64,000 nucleotides of DNA, taken from the NCBI GenBank assembly GCA_009391275.1, contig VEXF01000004.1, positions 14,047-78,046 of the forward strand. The letters are read 5' to 3'. The position numbers and the translations under genes were made by a program. Below are positions 47,634-57,096 of this stretch, piece by piece. The DNA comes from SAR202 cluster bacterium AD-804-J14_MRT_500m (GTDB taxonomy: Bacteria; Chloroflexota; Dehalococcoidia; UBA3495; GCA-2712585). The first letter of the stretch is position 1, and each line of letters starts with the position of its first letter. The notes beneath the pieces are model-generated. The model ran no database searches. It worked only from the letters and a program-made list of their open reading frames with translations, and was not told the DNA's origin.

Positions 47634-49319
47634 CTACCCCGTTACCGCCCCTTGTGATGCTGAAGATACCAACTTAGCATATTTAGCCAGTGCTCCAGTC
47701 GTATAAGCACTCGGTCGAGGTTGCCATTTAGTCGCGCGACGATCCATTTCTCCCACCGGCAGTTCAACTGTCAAACTTCGATTTACACAATCTACTGTCA
47801 CCACGTCTCCCTCTTCCAACAAGGCAATCGGCCCTCCTACTGCAGCCTCAGGGGCTACGTGTCCAACCATAAGCCCATGGGTAGCGCCAGAAAACCGTCC
47901 ATCGGTCATTAGTGCCACACTTTCTCCTAATCCTTGCCCTATCAAGGCCCCCGTCACAGTCAACATCTCACGCATTCCCGGTCCACCTTTAGGTCCTTCA
48001 TACCTTATTACGACGATGTCTCCAGATTTGATATCTTGGGCTTGTATAGCAGAAAATGCGTCTTCTTCGCAGTCAAATACTCTCGCCGGACCCTTTTGAT
48101 ATAAATGCTGCTTGCCCGCCACCTTAACAACACATCCCTCCGGGGAAAGATTCCCTTTTAGGATAGCCAGTCCCCCAGTAGCACCAATAGGCTTTTCTAC
48201 AGTAGATACTATATTCTGCTGTAAATCTGTTTGCACATATTCCAAATTGGCACGGACGGTTTTACCAGTGACAGTCATGACGTCCCCATGCAGTAAGCCT
48301 GCATCAAGCAACAGTTTCATTACAAATGGAACCCCACCTACTCTGTCCAAATCTGCCATCAAGTACTGACCGCCTGGTTTCATATCCGCTATATAGGGAG
48401 TCCTGTTGCTCACGATGTCAAACTCCTCGATAGTGAACGGCACCTCCGCTTCTCTGGCTATAGCAAGAAAGTGAAGCACAGCGTTAGTTGACCCTCCCAT
48501 TGCCGCTACCACTGCAATAGCATTTTCAATTGACTCCTTAGTGATGATATCCCTAGGACGAATTCCCCGCTCCATTAACTCCAATACCTGCTGTCCTGCC
48601 ATATGAGCCATTTGGCGTTTGCGCCCGTCTACCGCTGGGATAGATGCATCCCCTGGTAGAGACATACCCAAGGCTTCTATAGATGAAGACATAGTGTTGG
48701 CAGTAAACATCCCGGCACAGGATCCGGCGCCTGGGCATGCCGCGCATTCCACATCTCTCAACTCTTGAGAGGAGATACTACCTTTGCTAAAGGCGCCTAC
48801 GGCCTCAAACACATCTTGTATGCTTAAGTCACGTCCTTGGTATTTCCCAGGGAGGATCGTGCCACCATATACAAATACAGCCGGGATGTTCAATCGCGCA
48901 ATCGCCATTAATGTGCCTGGCAAGTTCTTATCACATCCAGCAACTGTCACTAACCCATCAAACCCTTCAGCAAATGCAACTAGTTCTATAGAATCTGCAA
49001 TGACTTCCCGACTGACCAAAGAAGCTTTCATCCCCTGAGTTCCCATAGATACGGCATCACTCACAGTCATAGTTCCAAATTCAAAAGGAGTACCAGATGC
49101 AGATCGGACACCCTGCATGACTGCCTGGCATATTGATGAAAGATGGACATTACATGGTGTTACATCACTTCCAAGGTTCGGTACACCAACAAATGGTTGT
49201 TCCAGTTCTCTATCATTCAACCCGACGGCTCGAAGCATTGCACGAGCTGGTGCGCGATCCGCTCCGTCCATAATGACGCTGCTATGAGATCTCATCCGAG
49301 AAGTGGCATTGATGGTCAT
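47634..49319 (-). CDS. ilvD: Dihydroxy-acid dehydratase IlvD
   Basis: This 561-residue enzyme dehydrates 2,3-dihydroxyisovalerate and its homologue to the 2-oxo acids in valine, leucine and isoleucine synthesis. Cluster cysteines are visible in [16 protein letters not shown] and [35 protein letters not shown] near the C-terminus is typical. AGGAG lies six bases before the ATG, and a good promoter lies just upstream. Other ilv genes are not in the window. Confidence 0.95.
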   Translation of the reverse strand: MTINATSRMRSHSSVIMDGADRAPARAMLRAVGLNDRELEQPFVGVPNLGSDVTPCNVHLSSICQAVMQGVRSASGTPFEFGTMTVSDAVSMGTQGMKASLVSREVIADSIELVAFAEGFDGLVTVAGCDKNLPGTLMAIARLNIPAVFVYGGTILPGKYQGRDLSIQDVFEAVGAFSKGSISSQELRDVECAACPGAGSCAGMFTANTMSSSIEALGMSLPGDASIPAVDGRKRQMAHMAGQQVLELMERGIRPRDIITKESIENAIAVVAAMGGSTNAVLHFLAIAREAEVPFTIEEFDIVSNRTPYIADMKPGGQYLMADLDRVGGVPFVMKLLLDAGLLHGDVMTVTGKTVRANLEYVQTDLQQNIVSTVEKPIGATGGLAILKGNLSPEGCVVKVAGKQHLYQKGPARVFDCEEDAFSAIQAQDIKSGDIVVIRYEGPKGGPGMREMLTVTGALIGQGLGESVALMTDGRFSGATHGLMVGHVAPEAAVGGPIALLEEGDVVTVDCVNRSLTVELPVGEMDRRATKWQPRPSAYTTGALAKYAKLVSSASQGAVTG

Positions 49320-49352
49320 CCAATTCTCCTATCATCAGTAGTAATACGACAC

Positions 49353-49381
49353 ATTATAAGTTTATCCGGCAGGGCGGTAAA
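49353..49381 (-). promoter_or_regulatory. Promoter of ilvD
   Basis: On the minus strand TTTACC (49381-49376), a 17-base spacer and a perfect TATAAT (49358-49353) lie 33 bases before the ilvD ATG. Confidence 0.6.
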
Positions 49382-49432
49382 ACAGAACTTATAATCGTAG
49401 AACTAAATCCGTGGATATCCAGACTACAACAT

Positions 49433-49462
49433 TTGGAACAAGAAACGAGGTTAGTCTATAAT
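49433..49462 (+). promoter_or_regulatory. Promoter of the tandem 2-hydroxyacid dehydrogenase genes
   Basis: TTGGAA (49433-49438), an 18-base spacer and TATAAT (49457-49462) lie 28 bases before ATG 49491, which is preceded by AGGTGA. Confidence 0.55.
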
Positions 49463-49490
49463 CTCGTCATTCTTCAATACAGGTGAAGCC

Positions 49491-50474
49491 ATGCCCAAGC
49501 CCAAGGTATTTGTGGCGCGACAAGTGTTCCAAGAAGCATTAGACATGATTTCTGTTGAAGCAGACATGGAAGTATGGACAGACGAAATGCCACCCCCCAG
49601 AGAAGTATTGTTAGAGAAAGTATCAGATGTCGATGGCCTATTGTCTCTTTTAACAGACAAAATAGACGGCGAGTTGATGGATGCAGCTCCCAATCTGAGA
49701 GCCATAAGTCAGATTGCAGTTGGATATGAGAATATAGATATAGCTGAAGCTACCTCGCGAGGAATACCGGTAGGTTACACGCCAGGTGTTTTAACCGGGA
49801 CCACCGCCGACATGGCTTTTGCCCTTCTAATGGCAGCTGCCAGAAAATTGGTTCCGGGGGCTGATGCCGTCAGATCGGGGAAATGGCGAACTTGGCACCC
49901 CCTACACTTCTTAGGTCACGATATCTTTGGCTCTACCCTGGGAATCCTGGGCATGGGGCGCATTGGACTCGAGATGGCAAAACGTGCAAAAGGATTCGAT
50001 ATGCCAATTCTTTACAATGACGTCGTACGTCGAAGCGAAGAGGAAGAAAAGCAATTTAACATGACTTTTGCTAATCTGGATACCGTACTTCAAAATTCGG
50101 ATTTTATTAGCGTTCACGTCAACTTAACTCCAGAAACTTACCATCTGATAGGGGAAAGGGCTCTGGGATTGATGAAGACTACTGCGGTATTAGTTAACGC
50201 TGCTCGAGGGCCGGTTGTAGATCCCAAGGCACTCTACCGTGCCCTATCAGCAAATGATATTGCCGCCGCCGCATTAGACGTTACAGAACCAGAACCCATT
50301 TCAGCTAACGATCCGCTCGTAGGTTTAGAGAACTGTCTCATAGTACCGCACATAGCCAGCGCTAGTGTGGCCACAAGGCTTAAAATGTCCACTTTAGCAG
50401 CGGAAAATCTTATTTGTGCTCTCAAGGGACAACCTATGCCGAACTGCGTAAACCCTGAGGTATACCAGAAATAG
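49491..50474 (+). CDS. D-2-hydroxyacid dehydrogenase (glyoxylate/hydroxypyruvate reductase type), copy 1
   Basis: This 327-residue NAD(P)-dependent enzyme has GMGRIGLEMAKRAKGFD and the complete catalytic set: Arg in NAARGPVVD, Glu in VTEPEP and His in VPHIASAS. The sequence is closest in feel to glycerate/glyoxylate reductases (GyaR type), which reduce 2-oxo acids. The next gene, five bases on, is a paralogue. Confidence 0.88.
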   Translation: MPKPKVFVARQVFQEALDMISVEADMEVWTDEMPPPREVLLEKVSDVDGLLSLLTDKIDGELMDAAPNLRAISQIAVGYENIDIAEATSRGIPVGYTPGVLTGTTADMAFALLMAAARKLVPGADAVRSGKWRTWHPLHFLGHDIFGSTLGILGMGRIGLEMAKRAKGFDMPILYNDVVRRSEEEEKQFNMTFANLDTVLQNSDFISVHVNLTPETYHLIGERALGLMKTTAVLVNAARGPVVDPKALYRALSANDIAAAALDVTEPEPISANDPLVGLENCLIVPHIASASVATRLKMSTLAAENLICALKGQPMPNCVNPEVYQK

Positions 50475-50479
50475 ATCCT

Positions 50480-51460
50480 GTGACTTCCCAAAAGGTGTTC
50501 GTTACGCGGATGATCCCTCAGCCTGCTCTGGATCTGTTACGTGACACGGTTGATACCCAAGTGTGGCCCCATCAAACTCCTCCTTCTCACAATGAACTGG
50601 TTCGCATAGCGAGTCAAATGGATGGTCTTTTGATCAACATCATGGATCGAGTTGATTCCATACTTCTGGACGCCGCTCCCAAACTTAAGATAATAAGCCA
50701 AATGGCGGCTGGGCTAGACAATATAGACTTGGCATCAGCAACTCAACGCAAGATACCGATAGGCTACACCCCAGGCGTAGTTTCAGAGGCCACTGCTGAC
50801 CAAGCTTTTGCCCTTATGCTTTCGGCAGCCAGGCGATTGGCACAATCCGAAAGATGGCTTCGCAATGGAAATTGGGAAATCGCTTTCCATCCACTTCATT
50901 GGCTCGGTTCCGAAGTGAATCATTCAACGCTAGGAATAATAGGCATGGGACGTATAGGATTAGAAATGGCCAAGCGGGCTAGAGGTTTCGACATGCATAT
51001 TCTCTATCACAGTCGCACACCCAAACCCGAGGTTGAATCACTATATGGCGCTTCGTATGCTGATCTGCCCGAATTGCTTAAGAAATCCGATTTCATCAGC
51101 CTGCACGTCCCTCTTACGCCAGAAACCCGGAATCTGATCGGACGAGAAGAACTTCTGCAAATGAAATCTTCTGCTGTTCTCGTAAACACCGCTAGGGGTC
51201 CTGTAGTAGACTCCAAAGCATTGTATTTAGCACTGAAAAATGGCGTCATCACTGCGGCCGGACTAGACGTGACAGACCCCGAACCAATTCGTCCCGACGA
51301 CCCTCTTCTACAACTCGATAACGTCGTAATCGCGCCACACCTAGGGAGTGCGAGCATAAGAACCCGAACTGCTATGGCCATCATGGCTGCCCGCAATCTA
51401 ATCGCTGGTCTGCAAAACCAACGCCTTGTCCATTGCGGCAACGAACAGGTCTACACGTGA
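50480..51460 (+). CDS. D-2-hydroxyacid dehydrogenase, copy 2 (paralogue)
   Basis: This 326-residue paralogue of the preceding gene shares IPIGYTPGV and GMGRIGLEMAKRARGFD. The catalytic Arg (NTARGPVVD), Glu (VTDPEP) and His (APHLGSAS) are all kept. The GTG start at 50480 lies five bases after the stop of copy 1, so the two are co-translated. A tandem duplication with later divergence is the simplest origin; the two may form a heteromer or differ in substrate. Confidence 0.88.
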   Translation: MTSQKVFVTRMIPQPALDLLRDTVDTQVWPHQTPPSHNELVRIASQMDGLLINIMDRVDSILLDAAPKLKIISQMAAGLDNIDLASATQRKIPIGYTPGVVSEATADQAFALMLSAARRLAQSERWLRNGNWEIAFHPLHWLGSEVNHSTLGIIGMGRIGLEMAKRARGFDMHILYHSRTPKPEVESLYGASYADLPELLKKSDFISLHVPLTPETRNLIGREELLQMKSSAVLVNTARGPVVDSKALYLALKNGVITAAGLDVTDPEPIRPDDPLLQLDNVVIAPHLGSASIRTRTAMAIMAARNLIAGLQNQRLVHCGNEQVYT

Positions 51461-51526
51461 TTAACAGACCTCCGGATATTTCATACTATTGCCTTGGACA
51501 TTTTCCTTAGAAGATGACTTTTATAG

Positions 51527-52309
51527 TTAATGGAAATGATTTAAGGGTCCGTGCCCACGTCCAATAGAACGTGCCGTTCTTATGGCTTCTGTGACAAATC
51601 TTTTAGCCTGCCACACAGCATCATCCAAACTGAGTTCTTGTGCCAAACCGGCGGCTATGGCTGATGCGAATGTGCATCCCGTACCATGTGTGTTTTCGCT
51701 GGCTATACGAGGAACAGCAAATTCGCGCATGATGCCTTCACTATACAACCTGTCGATTGCATCCCCCTTCAGATGACCACCTTTTACTATCACCGCCTGC
51801 GCTCCTGTTTTCAATATACGCACAGCCGCATCTGTCACATCACTTGGAGACGTTATTGTCATACCAGTTAACACCTCAGCCTCGGGTATGTTTGGTGTTA
51901 CCACCGTGGCCATAGGGAACAGGTTTTCGCAAAGCGCGTTTACTGCATTCGCTCTGAGCAACCTATCGCCACTCTTGGACACCATCACCGGATCTACCAC
52001 CAACCTTTTGACTTGATAAAAACTTAACTCATCGGACACAGCATTGATTATTGCCACACTAGATAGCATTCCTGTCTTTACAGCATCAGCACCAATATCT
52101 GACAATACAGCTTTAATTTGAGCACGAACATTTCCTACGGGAACCTCGTGCACATCAGAAACTTCGACGGTGTTTTGAGCAGTGATGGCCGTAAGAACAG
52201 ATGTCCCGTAGACTCCCAAAGCTGCGAATGTCTTTAGATCCGCCTGTATTCCAGCACCACCACCAGAATCCGATCCGGCAATGGTCATCGCTCGAGGAAC
52301 AACGCTCAC
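51527..52309 (-). CDS. thiD: Hydroxymethylpyrimidine/phosphomethylpyrimidine kinase ThiD
   Basis: This 260-residue ribokinase-fold enzyme phosphorylates HMP and HMP-P for thiamine synthesis. [20 protein letters not shown] at the N-terminus and [19 protein letters not shown] near the C-terminus (catalytic Asp region with GTGC) are typical. GTG 52309 overlaps the tenA stop as GTGA and lies eight bases after AGGAG, so it is translationally coupled to tenA. Confidence 0.93.
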   Translation of the reverse strand: MSVVPRAMTIAGSDSGGGAGIQADLKTFAALGVYGTSVLTAITAQNTVEVSDVHEVPVGNVRAQIKAVLSDIGADAVKTGMLSSVAIINAVSDELSFYQVKRLVVDPVMVSKSGDRLLRANAVNALCENLFPMATVVTPNIPEAEVLTGMTITSPSDVTDAAVRILKTGAQAVIVKGGHLKGDAIDRLYSEGIMREFAVPRIASENTHGTGCTFASAIAAGLAQELSLDDAVWQAKRFVTEAIRTARSIGRGHGPLNHFH

Positions 52310-52974
52310 CGAGGCCACTCCTCTCCATGGTAGGCCATTTCGAAGAATAAATATTCATACCTCAAACAGTCTCTGAATATATGCCTGAGGTTCGTCCTGT
52401 TTGGTAACTCTGCCACATCCAGAGCATGCCGTAGATAACTCACGAAATTCGAAAGTTCCGACCCTGCATGTAATTCTATCCATTTTTTGTAATAGTGGTT
52501 TTGTGGGATCGATCCTGAGGCCACCAACCGCTTAGCCCAGTCATTATAATCCCATTCGACACACAGAATTGCAGATATGATTTCATGGAATGTGCCCTGA
52601 TTTGCCAGATTGAGCAAATAGGTATTAAACGCTAGGCTAGTAGGCATTGCCTCCAAACTATCCACTTGTTCCGACACCATCCCTTCGTTCCGAAAGAATT
52701 CTTGGAACAACAATTCTTCACCCTTCAGGACACCATCCAAGAAGCCCGAGATTTGGCGGCTGTCCTCGAATGTGGGTGCTTTTGAGATCGCCATGCACAA
52801 AAGATGTGTCCAAGCCCTTATGAACAGATGGTCTTGCTCAAAATACACCTTGAACTTCTCCCAAGGCAGCAGTCCATTCCCCAATTCGATTACAAAAGGA
52901 TGACGGACCATTCTTTCCCACAGTTGATCTACACCTGATTGCAGTTCACCGCTCAAGTTCATCCTAACAATCAC
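52306..52974 (-). CDS. tenA: TenA/PqqC family protein (thiamine salvage)
   Basis: This 222-residue all-helical protein has [20 protein letters not shown], and [20 protein letters not shown] around the usual active-site Cys region. TenA proteins hydrolyse aminopyrimidine or thiamine for reuse of the pyrimidine, which ThiD then phosphorylates. The Cys is one position off the place expected from TenA-C enzymes, so the subtype is uncertain. Start is GTG 52974 or ATG 52962. No other thiamine genes are in the window, so this looks like a salvage pair. Confidence 0.85.
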   Translation of the reverse strand: MIVRMNLSGELQSGVDQLWERMVRHPFVIELGNGLLPWEKFKVYFEQDHLFIRAWTHLLCMAISKAPTFEDSRQISGFLDGVLKGEELLFQEFFRNEGMVSEQVDSLEAMPTSLAFNTYLLNLANQGTFHEIISAILCVEWDYNDWAKRLVASGSIPQNHYYKKWIELHAGSELSNFVSYLRHALDVAELPNRTNLRHIFRDCLRYEYLFFEMAYHGEEWPR

Positions 52975-52981
52975 TCGCTTT

Positions 52982-53695
52982 CTAATTTGGATGAAGAAGA
53001 TCTAGTTCTTGAGAAGTCAGTTCTTCAGATCGTCCAACTTGGAGGTTCCCTAGTTTTAATCTGCCTATCCGAACACGGCATATTTGTCTTACCTTAGCGC
53101 CAGCCGCTAGGAACATGAATCTCAGTTCCCGTTTTTTTCCTTCATGTATGATCACTGCGTACCACGGTTCAGTACGCTTGCGTAGCCTGACAATTTTGCA
53201 AGGAGATGTACGATGTCCGTTTATCTCCACACCCATCTGCAACTCAGATATTTCATCCTCGTTTAGCTCCCGATCAAGTAAAACTTGGTATTCTTTCTCT
53301 ACTTCAAATTTTGGATGCGTAAGAAAATTGGCCAGGTCACCATCGTTAGTCATGATCATAAGCCCGGAGGTTCCAGAATCTAGCCTACCAACCGGATACA
53401 AACGGAAGTTTCGATATTGAACCGGGATTAAGTCTACTACAGTCCTTCTTCCTAGCTCATCTGATATTGTGGAAATTACTCCTAGAGGTTTATTCAGCTT
53501 TAAGTACAGTTTTCGTTTGGGAAGCGCTATTGTCTGTCCGCGAACCGTGACCTCGTCGACGCCTGAATTCACAGACAAAGAGGCCTTGGCGGCCACCATT
53601 CCATTAACCCGCACATATCCGTTTACAAGAAGATCAAAACAATGACGTCGAGACCCTAACCCTGTACTTGTTAGAAAGCTAATCAGGGATTGCAA
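52982..53695 (-). CDS. RsuA/RluB family 23S/16S rRNA pseudouridine synthase
   Basis: This 237-residue protein has an N-terminal S4 RNA-binding domain (STGLGSRRHCFDLLVNGYVRVNG) and a catalytic domain with the Asp in GRLDSGTSGLMIMTNDGDLAN. The C-terminal substrate segment is HEGKKRELRFMFLAAG. It modifies a uridine in rRNA; RluB-like is most likely. Start is TTG 53695 after GAGGG. Confidence 0.9.
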   Translation of the reverse strand: MQSLISFLTSTGLGSRRHCFDLLVNGYVRVNGMVAAKASLSVNSGVDEVTVRGQTIALPKRKLYLKLNKPLGVISTISDELGRRTVVDLIPVQYRNFRLYPVGRLDSGTSGLMIMTNDGDLANFLTHPKFEVEKEYQVLLDRELNEDEISELQMGVEINGHRTSPCKIVRLRKRTEPWYAVIIHEGKKRELRFMFLAAGAKVRQICRVRIGRLKLGNLQVGRSEELTSQELDLLHPN

Positions 53696-54015
53696 TGGAC
53701 CCTCTATCTAGCCGAACCCACGTGAACCCCAAGATGTACATGGCACGATTCATAAATCTGCAAGCAAAGAAAGAAACGTCCGCGATCAAACAACCAACTC
53801 GATATGCTAGATATCTAGATGTTCTTCGAGTCTGGATTATAGTCATTTGCGAGACAAAGCGTCAAACACATACACCAAACACAAAATTGGAATTACCCTT
53901 ATTAATCGACATTAATAAATTGTTGTTCACCATCATACAAAAGTGATGTTATGGTGTCTGCTTACCTCGAAAAATGGAATGCTAGGTTGCAAGTTTCATT
54001 CCGTCCATTCAAGGA
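53696..54015. other. Intergenic region with AT-rich inverted repeats
   Basis: About 320 bases upstream of the pseudouridine synthase gene. It holds a perfect eight-base inverted repeat, TTATTAAT and ATTAATAA around CGAC (53899-53918), and a 12-base palindrome CTAGATATCTAG (53807-53818). Neither is followed by a T-run, so operators for the minus-strand rluB-tenA-thiD run are possible. An 83-codon plus-strand frame here looks like chance: it has no ribosome binding site or family resemblance. Confidence 0.4.
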
Positions 54016-54660
54016 TCATATTCCTACAATCCGTATTGTGGCATGTGCTTTATAAATACGATTAATGTTTAGTATTAGCGCGGTCAACTCTTCCACATAT
54101 CTAGCATTCTGAAGCCCACCACCATCAACGGCGCGCAAATCTTTTATCATGCCGACCATTTCCATAACACGGGTTTTCGCTTCTTTATCGGCACCACACA
54201 CCACAACATCCCCTTGCATCAAATGATTCGGATCCAGAAGTTGAGTGGCACTCAAGTTTTGAAAAGCTCCTACAACCACAGATCTAGGCAACAAACTCTG
54301 AGCTTGTTCTGCCGCAGAGCCCTCGTCTACCTTTATCGCATTAGCTCTACCTTGTTCAAACGAAAGTGGTGCAACAACATTTATTACTAACTTATTTACT
54401 AAAGCTTCTTCTAGCTCCCCCAATAGCGGTTTTTGCCCTTCATATGGAACCGTGATGAATACAACGTCAGACTTCCCTGCAACTTCCAGGTTTCCAGCAC
54501 CAGTTATTTTTAGTTCGGGTGCTATCTGAGACAACTCTCGTGCGATGTTGGCTGCACGTTCACTGTCCCGCGATCCAATTATCACCGTTTCTCCCGCAAT
54601 GGCATAACGCAAAGCCAAACCTTTTCCTTCAGGCCCAGTACCCCCCAGAAAACCCAACAT
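54016..54660 (-). CDS. npdG: F420:NADP oxidoreductase (NpdG/Fno)
   Basis: This 214-residue protein begins MLGFLGGTGPEGKGLALRYA, the NADP-binding start of NADPH-dependent F420 reductases. It has GSRDSERA after beta-2 and a DVVFITVPYEGQ segment. It exchanges hydride between NADPH and coenzyme F420 and implies that the organism uses F420. ATG 54660 is six bases after AAAGGGGA; the frame extends six codons further. No F420 synthesis genes are nearby. Confidence 0.9.
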   Translation of the reverse strand: MLGFLGGTGPEGKGLALRYAIAGETVIIGSRDSERAANIARELSQIAPELKITGAGNLEVAGKSDVVFITVPYEGQKPLLGELEEALVNKLVINVVAPLSFEQGRANAIKVDEGSAAEQAQSLLPRSVVVGAFQNLSATQLLDPNHLMQGDVVVCGADKEAKTRVMEMVGMIKDLRAVDGGGLQNARYVEELTALILNINRIYKAHATIRIVGI

Positions 54661-54833
54661 ACTAAATCCCCTTTCCATCGTACTATGCTTACTATAAAGC
54701 CCTTATTGGTAACCCGGCAATGATTGTAAACTCACTTACATATAGAACCAATTTGCCCTCTACAACCCTTGAACAGCGGCATGCTATACTCAAGCGAATT
54801 CGTCACTCATCTTCTTCAAACGAGGATATCCAG

Positions 54834-56051
54834 ATGACAAACACCATGAAAGTTCTGGATGTGGGATCGGTCACATCCCCTAAAGGCTTCGTAGCCGGAG
54901 CCACATTTGCAGGACTCAAAACCTATGCTGAGGATAAACTAGATCTAGGGATCCTATTGTCTCAGCAGCCCTGCACAGCAGCAGGAGTTTTTACTAAAAA
55001 CCACCTCAGATCACCATCAGTGATCGTCAGTGAAGAACACCTGGCCAAAGGTCGGGCAAGAGCCGTGGTAGTAAACAGCGGAATCGCTAACGCCTGTGTT
55101 GGCGAGCAAGGGTACAAAGATGCCAAGGCCATGGCTGAAAAAACGGCTCTTCATCTAGGGCTTGATGTCGAAGAGGTGCTAACCTGCAGCACAGGCGTTG
55201 TTGGTGCCGAATTACCCATGTCTCTAATCCGTAACGGCATCGATAGAATTGAGATGACCAAAGAGGGAGGCTCGCTGTTGGCTCGAGCCATCCTGACCAC
55301 TGATCCTGGGCCGAAAGAGATTACAGTTTCTTTTGAGCAAGAAGGAACGACCATAACAGTAGCCGGAAATGCTAAGGGTGCCGGCATGATTCATCCCAAT
55401 ATGGCAACCATGCTATCTTTCATTACAACTGACGCCAATGTGCCCGCAGATTTTCTACAACAATCTCTTAAAGAGGCCGTAGATGGATCCTTTAATATGA
55501 TGACCATAGACGGAGATACAAGTACCAACGATACGGTGCTGGTATTTGCAAATGGAGCCGCCGGTGCAGGCACTATCACTAAAGGGTCAGATGCGGCATC
55601 AAATTTTGAGTCTGCTTTGTTAACGGTATGCGTAGAACTTGCTAAATCTATCGCGTTTCAAGGCGAGGGGGCAAATAAACTCATCGAGGTCGTAGTAGAT
55701 GGCGCCCGCAACCTTAGCGAAGCACGTAGCGCAGCCCGTACCATAGCAGGGTCCAGTTTAGTGAAAACTGCGGTACATGGAAATGATCCAAATTGGGGGA
55801 GAATAGCAGTTGCACTCGGACGTGCAGATGCGGAGATAGTTGAAAAAAAGATGGCTTTGTACATCAATGATGTATGCATCATGGAAGAGGGTAGACCCGT
55901 GCCTTTCCATAGGGATTCCATAGTTGCTCTGATGGCCAAGCCACATGTTACTTTCAGAATCGCTCTGAATATAGGTAACGCTCAGGCAACCGCTTGGGGG
56001 TGCAACCTGAGCGAGGAGTACGTCACCTTTAACAGCGCCTACACCACATAG
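54834..56051 (+). CDS. argJ: Bifunctional ornithine acetyltransferase/N-acetylglutamate synthase ArgJ
   Basis: This 405-residue enzyme transfers the acetyl group from N-acetylornithine to glutamate, giving the cyclic arginine pathway. It is made as a precursor that cuts itself before the Thr in HPNMATMLSF. DGDTSTNDTVL and GNDPNWGRI are typical. ATG 54834 follows GAGG by eight bases; the open frame runs back to 54720. It is followed 25 bases later by argB. Confidence 0.95.
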   Translation: MTNTMKVLDVGSVTSPKGFVAGATFAGLKTYAEDKLDLGILLSQQPCTAAGVFTKNHLRSPSVIVSEEHLAKGRARAVVVNSGIANACVGEQGYKDAKAMAEKTALHLGLDVEEVLTCSTGVVGAELPMSLIRNGIDRIEMTKEGGSLLARAILTTDPGPKEITVSFEQEGTTITVAGNAKGAGMIHPNMATMLSFITTDANVPADFLQQSLKEAVDGSFNMMTIDGDTSTNDTVLVFANGAAGAGTITKGSDAASNFESALLTVCVELAKSIAFQGEGANKLIEVVVDGARNLSEARSAARTIAGSSLVKTAVHGNDPNWGRIAVALGRADAEIVEKKMALYINDVCIMEEGRPVPFHRDSIVALMAKPHVTFRIALNIGNAQATAWGCNLSEEYVTFNSAYTT

Positions 56052-56076
56052 AACCAGATCGCTGAGAACCTTAACT

Positions 56077-56880
56077 ATGGAAGGTCGGTCCGGCTCCAGA
56101 CCAATAGTTGTAAAGATAGGTGGCAGCACTTTGGGCAGCCATGACACCACCTTGAAAGACCTCGTCGCTCTTCACCAAGAGGGATACAGTATCGCGGTTG
56201 TCCATGGTGGTGGGAGCGTTGTTTCTGATTGGATGAAACGACAAGGTTCTGTACCGCGCTTTGTCCGAGGTCTTAGGGTCACCGATTCTGTGAGCCTAGA
56301 AATAGCCACGGCGGTTCTTGCAGGCCTTATCAACAAACAATTGGTCGCATCACTACTTTCGTTGGGGGCCAAAGCGATAGGCCTCAGTGGTGTAGACGGG
56401 GGCATGTTAGAATGCCAGATTGCAAATCCCGAGCTCGGTTTCGTCGGTGAAGTTACCAAAGTAGATCCCGGCCCTATATACAGTGCTATGAAAGATGGCT
56501 ACATGCCGGTTATCTCTCCTATAGGCATACATAGTAACGACGGTTCAGAGCATTCCAGTTGTCTTTTAAATATCAATGGCGATACCGCGGCAGGACACCT
56601 AGCACGTGCAATACAAGCTTCGCATCTCATTTTTATGACAGATGTCCCTGCGGTCCTAGATGGTGCAGGGCGTCCCGTATCAAGATTAAGTATACGTGGA
56701 GTGCGAATGTTCCTTCGCTCAGGCATAGCTAGAGGAGGTATGATCCCCAAATTAGAGGCCTGTTTAGAGGCATTGCCTACGGTTCCAATAGCTAACATTA
56801 TCGATGGGAGGCAACCGGGTGCACTACAAGCTTGCTTCCAGGAACAAGGGAATGGAACGCGTATTCATGCTAAAGATTGA
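56077..56880 (+). CDS. argB: Acetylglutamate kinase ArgB
   Basis: This 267-residue amino acid kinase phosphorylates N-acetylglutamate. IVVKIGGSTLG, the loop VVHGGGSVVSDWM, RVTDSVSLEIA and NINGDTAAGHLARA are visible. Its IARGGMIPKLEA segment matches the GGM-type ATP site. It lies in an argJ-argB pair; argC is not in the window. Confidence 0.94.
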   Translation: MEGRSGSRPIVVKIGGSTLGSHDTTLKDLVALHQEGYSIAVVHGGGSVVSDWMKRQGSVPRFVRGLRVTDSVSLEIATAVLAGLINKQLVASLLSLGAKAIGLSGVDGGMLECQIANPELGFVGEVTKVDPGPIYSAMKDGYMPVISPIGIHSNDGSEHSSCLLNINGDTAAGHLARAIQASHLIFMTDVPAVLDGAGRPVSRLSIRGVRMFLRSGIARGGMIPKLEACLEALPTVPIANIIDGRQPGALQACFQEQGNGTRIHAKD

Positions 56881-57021
56881 TCCTCACCCGGCCACAATTG
56901 ACAAATTAAATTGAGGGTATTTAAAAACCGATAAACCTCCGGCACAGTACCTAAATCCTGACCATTCGGCGAACTCTGACCCAATATCTGATTAGAGCAA
57001 CTCAATGTCCTTCATACCCAT

Positions 57022-57050
57022 TTGTAGACATCACTTGTCTGACATATTAT
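57022..57050 (+). promoter_or_regulatory. Candidate promoter of argD-argG
   Basis: TTGTAG (57022-57027), a 17-base spacer and TATTAT (57045-57050) precede the argD start by 46 bases. A separate TTGACA at about 56900 has no good -10. No ARG-box was recognised. Confidence 0.45.
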
Positions 57051-57096
57051 AGTCCTCTCCTATCTTCACCTTTCGCACCCATTGGAGGCTATAGCT

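Noticed and set aside
53695..53946. An 83-codon open frame on the plus strand
   Set aside because: It has no ribosome binding site, no family resemblance, and lies over the promoter side of the pseudouridine synthase gene and two inverted repeats.
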